DNA from: Lasiodiplodia sp. COLG20
Lineage: Eukaryota; Ascomycota; Dothideomycetes; Botryosphaeriales; Botryosphaeriaceae
DNA length: 64,000 nucleotides
Reading direction: 5' to 3'
Assembly: GCA_009801085.1 (NCBI GenBank)
Contig: VNWV01000009.1
Location: 296,001-360,000 of the forward strand
Shown here: in pieces, positions 1 to 11,100 of the stretch
Position numbering within the stretch: position 1 is the stretch's first letter
Layout of the letters: the number at the start of each line of letters is the position of its first letter
Position numbers and translations under genes: made by a program
Notes under the pieces: model-generated
Database searches by the model: none
Told to the model about the DNA's origin: nothing
Seen by the model: only the letters and a program-made list of their open reading frames with translations

Positions 1-2130
1 ACAGGATGGTAGTCTCTGATGGACCGTAGAGCTCGACGAGATGCAGCTGACCGGCCCACCGCGCCACCAGATCCTGGTTGAGGGCCTCTCCTCCACAGAG
101 CAGCGTTTGCAGCGTTGGGACCGACGAGGGGCTGAGCAGGTTGGCCACGGTAGGCGTCAGGTATGCCCAGTTGACTCTCATCTTGGTTATATACTCGCCC
201 AGGTCGTCCACCCGCTCATCTTCTGACGGCATGCATATGCAGCCTCCGCTCAGCAGTGTAGCGAAGATGTCTCCGATGCTCATGTCGAAGTTGAAGTTCG
301 AGAACTGCACAACGCGCGAGGTCGGGCCGAGCCGGGCCATGTCCTTGTAGGCGCAGATGCTGGAGCAGAGAGCTCGGTGGGAGAGGAGCGAGCCCTTGGG
401 TTTTCCGGTGCTGCCAGACGAGAACACGACGAACGCAGGTTGGGTCGGGTCGATGCCGTCAGGTAGCGAAGCGGCGGGGCTCGGCGGAAGTGCGCATAGC
501 ATCTCCGCGTCAATGATGACCGTCTTTTGAGCGAGAGAGGCCACTTTCTCCTTGCTCTTCGTGTCAGCCAAAACAATCTCAGCGCTGCAGTCGGACACGA
601 TCTCCTGCAGGCGGCCTATCGGATGCGACGCGTCGAGAGGAACGCAGGCACCACCAGCTCGTAGCACGGCTAGCTGAACGACGACGGCATAGATGGATTT
701 GTGGAGGACCAAGGGTACCAGCATCCCGGGGGTGACTCCTGCCTCAGCCAGGTAGACGGCCAAGCGGCTTGAAAGATGGTCCAACTCGGTGTAGCTGAGG
801 GTTCCTTCCCACGTGGATTCCAGCGCGGGGGCAGATCCGCGGAGAAGGACTTGGTCGGAAACCAGCGAATGGACACACGTGTCTGTAGCTAATAGATCTT
901 GACTATTCCACGCGACGATCTCGGCATGGTCTCCTGGGCTCACCAAGTTGAGGTCTTGGAGCTTGATGGATTTGTCTGCTTGGTTCAGCTGGTGCAAGCA
1001 CTGCTCAAACTGCCCGAGAATCCTGTGCATCTGTTGTGAGGGTACGGCGCTGGGCTTGAACTTGGCCGAGATGGAAAGCTCGCGGGGATGCAGACCGCAT
1101 TCGACGACCAGGGGATACGTGTGAAACGCGTCCGTGTCCGCTGTCGTGCCGGCCAGAGTCCATATTTCTGGGTCGAGCTTCGATTCGTCTTCAGGCTGCA
1201 CAACAAGGAGGTTCTGGAAGTCACAGATGTTTCGGAGGTTCTGGTTGAGGGAGGCAATCTGCTGTAAGCCCGAGTGCTCGAATGGCATCGCCTTGACAGA
1301 ATCGTCCTGAGTCTGCTGCAGGTACTCGGCGATGGTCAAGCTGCGGTCCGGGCGGACTCGGACGGGGATGGTGGTGATGGTGGGCCCAAGGACATCAGCA
1401 ATGTCATCAACTGAAGCGGAGCGCCCTGACAGTGCCATGCCAAAGACGACATCGTCCTCGTCGACATGCTGGGAGACCACAAGGGCCCACGCCGCCCGCA
1501 ACAAGGTCTGTGCGGTTATGCCGAGATCTGAAGCAACGTCCCATTGCACAAGGCGAGTTACGACTTGTGCCCGTGTGTCTTTGTGGGCATCCACCGTGGG
1601 CGCTGGGAACTGTGTGGCAGGAGCGCCGGCCAGAGCAGAGCTCCAAAACTCGTCCGCCTGGGCCGAAGGCGCTCCATTGAGATGCTTGATGAAGTCTGCG
1701 AACGAGCTAGCGGGCAGAGCACGGGGAGTGCCGCGGTAGGCCTGCTCGATGCGGTCCAGCAGCTGCGGGAGGGTCCATCCGTCATACAAGGCGTGGTGAC
1801 AGATCCAAGTGGCCGTCTTGCAGTCATGACTGAGAGCAAGTTGATGCAAGGGCCGCCCGTAGGAGATGTCCAGCTCACTGTTGTCCACGTCGCTGTACGT
1901 CTTCCACTCCAGAGCATCATCCACCACCACCTGCAAGAGTGCGCCAGAGGCGGCCTGCACGACGCGCGTGCGCAAGATGGGCGTCTCGGCCACGACCGTC
2001 TCCCACGCGGAGCGGAAGCGCATGATGTCAATGCCGCCCGCCAGAGAGAAGACCATGCGGCCGACATACGCGCCGGGCTGCCTGTTCGAGGCGGCAATCA
2101 GCCCTTCTTGAAGCGGCGTGCAGGGGTACA
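1..2130 (-). other. NRPS C3 and partial A4
   Basis: C3 (about 2,130-990) has an intact CHHALYDG core near 1,790-1,810. A4 begins about 950 and shows FSSGSTGKPKG, FDMSIGD and YGPSETTI before the window edge. The pocket residues visible read D-M-G-Y-L-G-L-I-L by eye. An Asp at the first position indicates a normal alpha-amino acid; the substrate is not assignable. The rest of A4, its carrier and any terminal condensation or release domain lie outside the window. Confidence 0.72.
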
Positions 2131-5100
2131 CGTCCTTGATCGAGTCGCGCGGGACGCCGCACTGAGAGGCCGCCAGGCTGACGGCGTGCTCGCGCTCCTG
2201 GACGAGCTCGAACGGGAACGCCCGCCTCGTCGAAGCAGCAGCAGGCGCCGCCAGCGCGGCCATACGGCGCAGCACCGGGGCGGAGAAGACCTGGGCGACG
2301 GTCAGCGCCAGGCCGGCAGTCCGGCGACAGTGAGCCACCAGCCGCATGGCCGCCACCGAGTCGCCGCCCAGGCGGAAGAAGTTGTCGTCGACGCCGATCA
2401 TGGTCTCGGGAACGACCAGCGCCGCGGCCCAGCTGGCTTGCAGCAGCCGCTCGGCGTCGGTCGAGGGCTGCAGCTTCGCGGCGTCGGCCAGCGAGGCGCG
2501 CGCGATGTCGTCGGCCGACAGCCGGGCGCCGACGTCGCGCAGCGCGCGGCGGTCGACCTTGCCCGACGACGTCATGGGCAGCTGTGGCACGCACACGTAC
2601 AGCGACGGCACCATGTACTGCGGCAGCGCGTCGGCCAGGGCGCTGCGCATCGCGGTCAGGCGCTCGGCGGGTAGCTCGTCGGCGGCGGGCGGCGCCAGGA
2701 AGGCGGCGAGCTGCTGCTGCCCGCCGCGGCGGATGACCTCGACGGCCAGCGGCAGCCCCGGCGGCGCGGCGGCGCGCGCGTGGTGCTCGATGTCGGCCAT
2801 CTCGACGCGCTGGCCGTGCAGCTTGTGCTGGGCGTCGCGGCGGCCGACGAAGGCGAGCGAGCCGTTGTCGTTGTAGCGCACCAGGTCGCCCGTCGCGTAG
2901 GCCCGCGCGCCGCTTCCGGTGCCGAGACCGGGCACCGGCACCGGCCAGGCCGGCAGGTCGATGAAGGAGCGCCGGGTGCGCTCGGGGTCGTGCAGGTAGC
3001 CGCGGCCGACGATGGGGCCCTCGATGAGCAGCTCGCCGATGGTGCCGACGGGCGCGAGGCGGTCCGGCTGGCCCGGCACCACGACCCAGGTGCGGCAGCC
3101 AACGCCGAAGCCGATGTTCGACGCGTCGGCGCCGGCATCGCGGCCCAGGCCGACCATAATGGTAGAAACGACAGTGCACTCGGCGGGCCCGTAGCCGTTG
3201 ATGAGCAGCACGCCGGCGCCGGCCCAGGCGTCGACCGTGTCCTGGCGCACCGCTTCGCCGCCCATAGATAGAATACGCAGCGACGGCGCGTCGGCGGGCG
3301 TGAGGAAGTCGCCGACGACGGTGGGCGTCAGGTCGGCCCAGTTGCAGCGGTACCTGCGGATGGCGGCGGCCAGGTGGTTCATGCGCTCGTCGTCGGACGG
3401 CACGCACACGACGCCGCCGAACAGCAGCGGCGTCAGCGCCTCCTCGATGACCTGGTCGAACGTGTACGCGGCGAACTGCAGCGCCCGCGTCTCGCGCCCG
3501 AAGAACTGCGCCGCGCCGTGCGCCCGGCAGCCCGTGGCCAGCGCGCGGTGCTCCAGCATGATGCCCTTGGGCGTGCCGGTGCTGCCGGACGTGAAGACGA
3601 GCCAGGCGAGGTTGTGCGGCCGCACGGCGTCGGGCAGCGCGTGCGGAGGCGCCGCGGGGAGGGCGCGTAGGAAGGATGCATCGGCGGTCACGACGCGCAG
3701 CTCGGCGTGGTCGCGCTCTAGCACCGCGGCGGCACCCGGCGACGCTACGGCGACTCGGGCCGCCGTCTGGGCGAGGATCTGGCGGCGGCGGGCGGCGGGC
3801 AGCTTCACGTCCAGCGCGACGCACGCACCGCCCGCCTTCAACACCGCCAGCACCGCCACTAATGCCCACCCGCTCTTCTCGAACGCGAACGGCACGATCG
3901 TCTCGGGCCCAACACCGCACTCGCGCACCAGGTGCAGCGCCAGCGCGCTCGCCAGCGCGTCCAGCTCGCGGAAGCTCAGCGCGCAGTCCCACGCCTCGAT
4001 GGCGGGCGCGTCGCCGCGGGCCGCCGCCTGCTGCTCGAAGAGGCGGTGCACGCACACGTCCTGCGCCTCCGGCAGCTTTGCGTTCCACCGTGCCACACGC
4101 TCCGCGTCCTCGGTACTGAACAGGTCCAGCGCGGCAACCGGCGCGTCGACGCCCTCGGTGATGCGCTGCACGATGGTGGCCAGGGTGCTAGCGACGCCAA
4201 CGGCCTGGGCCGACGACAGGTGCGAGGTCCAGTAGTCCAGGCTGAGGGCTAGGGCGCCGTCGGCCTGCACCGCAACGGCGAGTGAGACGTCGAACTCGGT
4301 CGGGTCGTAGTAGTGGGCGGCGGCAAAGCGCAGCGCGCCGGGCTCTGCCGCCACCTGCTCGCGCTGTACCGAGATGGCCGTGTTGAACAGGGCGCGGCCG
4401 GGGGCGCCCAGGGCGCGCTGCACGTCGGCGAGGGACGTGTGCTGATGGGCGATGGCGTCCAGGAAGCCGCGCTGGGCCGCCGCCAGGGCGTCGCCTACAC
4501 GCGCTGTGTTGAGGTCCAGCCGGCACGCCAGCAGGTTGATGAACGGGCCGACGGCGTCGTCGACGCCCGCCACGGGCACGTCGCGGCCGGCGGCGAGGTA
4601 GCCGAAGCACACGTCGTCCGTGTCGGCGAAGCAGCGCAGCAGCATGCCCCACGCCACCTGGAACAGGATGGCCACCGTCACGCCGGCCTCGGCGCAGAAG
4701 TCCTGGATCTCGCGGCCCGACGCGTGCAGCGTGACCGACTGGCTCAGCAGCTCGCGCCGCGTTGTCGTGCTCTGCCGCAGCGCGGGGAAGTAGCACGGCT
4801 GCACGCCGTGCAGGTAAGTGGCCCAGTGCTCCAGGTGCTCTTCTTCCGGCTTCACGCTCTGCAGGTGTTTGATGTAGTCGCTGTACAGCGGGCCGCGGCC
4901 TGGCGCCAGCCGGCCGTCGTACGCGAGGCACAGGTCTCGCAGCACGACGGACATGGTCGCGCCGTCGATCAGGGCGTGGTTGATCTCGAGCTTGCAGAAG
5001 AGCGTGCCGTCGTCGGCCGCGGCGAGCGTGAGCAGATGCTGCGGCCTCGCCTCGTCGGCTCCATCGAGCTGCTCGTCAACCAGGCTTTGCAGCGTGACTT

Positions 5101-8100
5101 CACGCGAGCGGCCCGTGGCTTCGAAACGCGAGCGGGCAGCCACATGTTGGAGGACCACCTGGACGAAGGTGCCGTCCTCGGCGGCGCTCTCGAGCAGCAC
5201 TGTGCGGAGGGCAGCGTGGCGGTCGACGACGCGCTGCCATGCTGAGCGAAGCCGCTCCGGGTCGACGGCGGCATTCTCTGCTGTCACTTCCCAGACGGTG
5301 AGGCAGCGGTACACGCCGTCTTCTTTCTGCTGGCTCAGAAGAAGGCCCTGCTGCATGGGCGCACAGGGATAGATGTCTTCGATTGGACCCAGCCCGTCGA
5401 CCTTGGAAAGCAGACGCTGCAAGGCACGTCTGTCGGTTTGTAGTAGTGGGAAGTCGCTGACCGTGTACTCAGGCTCCATTTCCTCCAAGCGCAGGACCAT
5501 TTGCTTCAGCAGCGCCTCGCAGTCTCTGGCCCAGCGGAGCACGGCATCGCGCTGCTTGATGGCCTGGCTGAAGGCGAAGGTGAAGGTGACGCTGCCGCGG
5601 TCCACGGACACCAAAATGTCGAATATCGCGTCCCGCAGCATTCCCGGGGCCACGTCCTGCCATTTTCCAATCCTGTCTGCCGGGACCAGCAGCGCGTCGG
5701 AGCGCTCCATCTGCTGGTACTTGCCAGTGTAGTTGAACAGAATCTCGGTCTCGGGCGCGTGCTGGTCTCCATCGGTCCCCTTCATGTGGCGCGCTGTGAA
5801 ATGGTCCCAGCCGTTATTCGTCACCGTCCTCCGAGAATCCTTTGTCTGGCGGAGAACTTCTATCGGATCATCGGCCGGCGAAGTGGTTCCTGGAAGGGGG
5901 TACATGGTGGTGAACCAGCCCACGGTTCTGGAGATGTCAATGTCGGCCGTCCAGGGCTCGCGGCCGTGGCTTTCGACGCTAAAGTGCGGGCCCTTGCGGT
6001 CACGGAAGATGCGCGAGAAGCTCGAAACGAGGGCGGAGATCATGACGTCGACGGGCTCGGTGCGCAGCGCCTCGTGACAGCCTTCCAGCAAAGACAGAGA
6101 GGTGTCGTCGTCCAGCGTGAACTTTTCAAACTGGACGGCGCCAAAAGTGTTCTCGGCGGGAGAGATGCCCCAGTAGTTGACGATGGACTGGTCCACCGGC
6201 GGGGCAAGAACGTCCTCAGGGGTATGGTTTTTCAGGCTGTACTCCTCTTGAGCAGTGACCCAGGATCTGAACGACATGCTCTGCGGCTTCTGCAGCACCC
6301 CGTGCGTCAGCACATCTTCCAGATCTTCGGCGAGGATCCTCCACGACACCAGGTCGACCGCAAGGTGATGGGCAACAAGGAACAGGACATCATGGCCGCC
6401 GTCCAATTCGAACAGATCAACGGAGAAGACGGGCCCGCGCTGGATGTCAAGGCTGGTCTGGCTGAGGGCAACTGCGTCTTCCATCTCCGAAGAAGACACG
6501 CCCGCGTGCACTGCGAAGCGGTAGGAACCCTGGACGTCGGGCTCCACAACCTGATTCCAGGCGCCCTGGCCGTCCTCCTGGCGGAACCGCGCCCGCAGCA
6601 TGCCGTGCCGCGCGACCACTTGGGCAACAGCGCGGGACAGAGCATCGGCACCCACACGGCGGGCTAGGCGCAGCGTGAAGCTCTGGTTGAAGTGGTTCTC
6701 AGCGCCGCCGCCGCGGAGGTGCATGCGCTGGATGGGCGACAGGCCGAACAGCGCACCATCCTCAACAACGTCGTCGCGGCGCACCATGGACGTGATGAAG
6801 CGGGCGCGGCGGGCAAGATCTACAAGATCCGCACACTCCAGCATATCACGAACAGTCAGGGCGATTTTCTGGGCGCGGCAGCGGCCGACGGCCTGCATAG
6901 CAGCAATAGAGTCGCCACCGAGACGCAGGAAGGGGCGGTTCAGCGAGACGCGCTCGGCCGGCTTGCCCAGCACGTCGGCCCACACGGCCTGCAGACGGCA
7001 CTCCATGTCGTTGGCTGGCGTGTGGACGGCCTCGTCGTCGAGGTCGGCGGCGGCGAGCTCGTGGAACTGGTCGTCGGCCAGCTCCTCGACCCACGCCCGC
7101 ACGCGCGCGCGGTCCATCTTCACTGACTTGTTCAGCGGCACCTGTTCCAACACGACCCACACGGCCGGAACCATGTACTTGGGCACCAGGCCGGCCAGGC
7201 GTGCCTGGACCAGCGGCAGCGCCTCGGCCACGGCGGGGCTGTCGGCGGGTGTCAGCACGCGCATGGCGGTGCCTGCAGTGCGGCCGGCCGGGTCGATGGC
7301 CCTCAGCGACAGCACGCACACCAGCTTGCCGGCGCAGGCGCCGGCTTTGGGCAGCAGCACGACGGCGTGGCGCACACGGTCGTCGTTCCACAGGTTGTGC
7401 TCGATCTCGCCCAGCTCGATGCGCTGCCCGTGCAGCTTGACCTGGTTGTCCTTGCGCCGCACGAAGCTGATGGACCCATCACCGTTGTAGCGCACGATGT
7501 CGCCTGTCTTGTACATGCGGCGTGACGGCTGTCCAGCTTCAGTGACTGCTGCCCACTTGGGATTGACGACGAATGCCGCCGCCGTCTTCTCGGCGTCGCC
7601 GAGGTACTCGCGGGCGAGGATGGGCCCCTCGATGAGCAGTTCGCCGGGGCAGCCGACGGGCAGCAGGCGGTCGTGGTCGCTCTCGTCGACGATCCAGGTC
7701 AGCGCGCCGACCTGGTGGCCGAAGTTGGCCGGGTGCGCGGCGACGCCGACGCCGGGCCGGCAGGACATGGTCATGGAGCACTCGGCCGGGCCGTACAAGA
7801 TGTTGAGGCACGTGTTCGGCGCCCATTTTTCGATCGTCTCGCGCCGCACCGGCTCGCCCCCCAGGCAGAGGTGCCGCAGGCCCGGGATCTTGGTCGGCTC
7901 GAGGAGGCTGGCCACTGTCGGCGTCAGGCACGCCCAGTTCGCGCCGAGTCGCTCGAATGCGCCGGATAGGTCGTTGAGTCTGTCTTCTTCGGAGGGGATG
8001 CACACGCAGCCGCCGCGCATGAGTGTGGTGAAGATGTCCTCGATGCTGACGTCGAACATGTATGCGGCAAACTGCATGACGCGGGACGAGGGGCTAACGC

Positions 8101-11100
8101 TCATGACCTCGCCGTGCGCCCGGGCGCTCGTGGCGATGGCGTCGTGCTGGAGGACGATGCCCTTCGGCTTCCCCGTGCTGCCCGACGTGAAGACGACGAA
8201 GGCGACGTTCGAGGGCTGCGCCTGGGAGCGGAGAGGACCGGCACCACCTTGGGAAGAGGAACAGAGCTCGTCTAGGTGCTCCGCGTCGACGACCACTACT
8301 GTCGGGACCTGGTCGCTGAGGAAGGATGCCATCTTGCTGGAAGTGACGACCAGGTTCGCGCGGATCGAGTGGAGGATCTCGACCAGTCGTGCTTTGGGAT
8401 GCGACGGATCGAGCGCCACGCACGCGCCGCCCGCTTTCAACACGGCCAACATTGCAACCACCACGTACGCTGACTTCTCGAAGCATAGGGGTACTAATGT
8501 TTCGGCACCGACGCCAAGTTCCTGGAGGTGCAGCGCCAGCGCGTTGGAGCGGTCGTGCAGCTCTTTGTAAGTGAGGTCAGCATCCCACCCCCGCACCGCC
8601 TGCGCCTCCGGCCGCAGCAAGACCTGTTCCGAAACCAAGTCGTGCACGCAAACATCGAGCTTCTCCGGGTAGCGAGCATTCCAGTCGACGATCGTCTTCC
8701 AATCCCCTTCGCCTAGCAATGCCATGTCTTTCACAGGTTGGTCGAGGCGGTCGAGCGTCCTGGAGAGCATCTCGCTCAGGGCACCGGCAACGCTGTTCGC
8801 TTGCTGCACTGAGACTCTGGGAGCCCAGTGGTTGAGGATTACAATGACCTCGTCATCCTCCTGCTCGACGTTCAAGGTAAGATCGTACTATTATAGCTTT
8901 AGCATAATATCATCAACAGCAAGTCAAACAAACATACCTCGGTGGGGTTGTGAGTGCTGGCAACTCGCAAATCGACGCCGGCAGCTGCTTCCTTCCAACT
9001 TGTCAGGGATTTCCCCGTAGTGACCATCGTGTTGAACAGAGCTTGTCCAGAGAGCCCCAGAGCGTGCTGGATCTCGGCAAGAGAGCAGTTGCGGTAGCTG
9101 AGGCAGTCCAAAAAGTCTTTCTGAACCGTGTCAAGGAGGTCCTTCATCGTGGCTGCGTCGTCGACTGCGAGATGGCACACTGACATGGTCATCAGCGGGC
9201 CAACGATTTCGGCAGCCCCTTCGACCGGGATGCTCCTGTCCGTGACCATGTATCCAAAGCACGTGGATCCCATGTCGGTGTAGTATCGGAGCATCAGCGC
9301 CCAGATGGTTTGGAACAGCGTGTTGACCGTGTAGCCGTTGGCCTTGCAGAAAGACAGAATCCTCGGCGCCGCGTCGCCCAGGTCAACTGTAAAGGATCGG
9401 AGGGCGTTTGGCTCGCCCGCTTTCTCGAGGTCCAGCGGGAAGTAGCAGGGGTTGCAGCCGTCCAGGTAGCTCTTCCAGTGCTCCAGACCGGCGCTTGAGT
9501 CGAGGCTGCGAGTGTAGGCCACGTAGGCTCCGAAGGGAGAAGCTGGGCTCGACCATGCACGTTGGTCGAGTGCCAGGACGAAGTCGCGCTGCAATGTCTG
9601 CAGCGATGCTGCGTCCATGACGGCGTGGTGGATGTCAAGCTGCAGATACCAACGATCCGAGGAAGTGTGGTAAGCGGTGATCTCGTACGGGACCTTGGCA
9701 GTGGAGCTGGAAACGACGGCCAAGCAAGGTAAATTGCCTTCGGGGAGCTCGTCGTCGTCCTTCTCGACAAACGCTATGTTGTCTGGCACATGCTTCAGGA
9801 CAGCCTGGAGGTAGAGCCAGTCCTCCGAGGCGCACTCGACGAGCACGGAGCGGAGTGCAGAGTGCCGTTGCGCAACAAAGCTCCAAGCGTGCTTGATTTC
9901 GGAGAGAGTGATGGGCGACGAACGCTGCCGCGGGGTAAGTTCCCAGACGTTACGGAACTGGTAGGATCCTGAAATTTTGTCCGAACCCAGCAACATTCCA
10001 TGCTGCATCTGCGAACACGGGTGCAAGTCCTCGAGCTCATCCAAGCTGTGGATGCCCACGGCCTGCAGCGTGGCAACCGCCTCTTCTAGTACCTGGGATG
10101 ACAAAAGAGAGAACGGAAGGTATGATGTTAGTTCGGCGCTGTCCTGCAAATCTTCCGGCAGCGTCTGCGCTGAACTTTCAATAGTCATGCCGACAAACAG
10201 CTCCTGCACTGTCAGTGAGAGCCCCCGAGCCTTGTAGAGAGACACCAGCGTCATGGCTGAGATGGAGTCTCCGCCGAGGCTGAGGAAAGACCGGTGGAGC
10301 GGCAGGCGCTCTGGATCGCCGTCGAGGGCCTTTCCCCACAGCTCCCGCAGGGCGCTTTCCTGCTGGGATGCTGGTCTATCAAATGCAGAGACAGAGGAGA
10401 ACTCATCAAGAGATGCTGTCAAAAGATCAAGCTCGGTGCCGTTCAACTCCTCAGCCCACTGCCGAACGCTGACCCTGTCCACCTTACCCGACAACGTCAG
10501 GGGAAGAGCTGTGAAAACACCCCACGTCGGCGGCACCATGTAGGAAGGAAGCCGCTCAGCCAGCGTCTCCTTGACCCTCTGCACCAGGCAGTGAGCCTCC
10601 TCATCCTCCTGGCGGCTGATCAGCTGGAATGTCGTCTGATGCTGCTGCTCCTGATGGACGCAGACCGCAGCAACCAGCCGGCCGCGAGCGGGGCCAGCAC
10701 GCGGGACGGTGACCACGACGTGCTTGACGAGCGGGTCGGCGGCCCAGACGGCGCGCTCGATCTCGGCCAGCTCGACGCGCTGGCCCCTGATCTTGACCTG
10801 CAAGTCCTTGCGGCCGACGAAGACGAGGCTGCCGTCGGCCTCGTACCGCATCAAGTCGCCCGTCTTGACCAGCCGCGGCGCCCCGTCCAGCTCCAGCCCG
10901 AGCTCGCGCAGCCACACCGGCGCTTCCACAAACGTGGCAGCCGTCTTCTCGGCGTCGTTGAGGTAGCCGCGCGCCACCGTCGGGCCCTGCACCACCAGCT
11001 CGCCGACCGCGCCGACGGGGACCAGCGCTTGGTCATTCCTGGGGTCGGCGAGCCAGGCGCGCGCGCCGGCGGCGAAGCCCAGGTTAACGTCGCCACGGCC

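Noticed and set aside
1544..2674. A 376-codon plus-strand frame opposite the NRPS
   Set aside because: Antisense shadow of the C3/T3 region with no protein-like pattern.
2028..4088. A 686-codon open frame on the minus strand, rich in Arg, Ala and Gly
   Set aside because: It overlaps the C2/A3/T3 part of the NRPS in a shifted frame. The real frame carries continuous NRPS motifs through the same bases. High GC makes stops rare in all frames.
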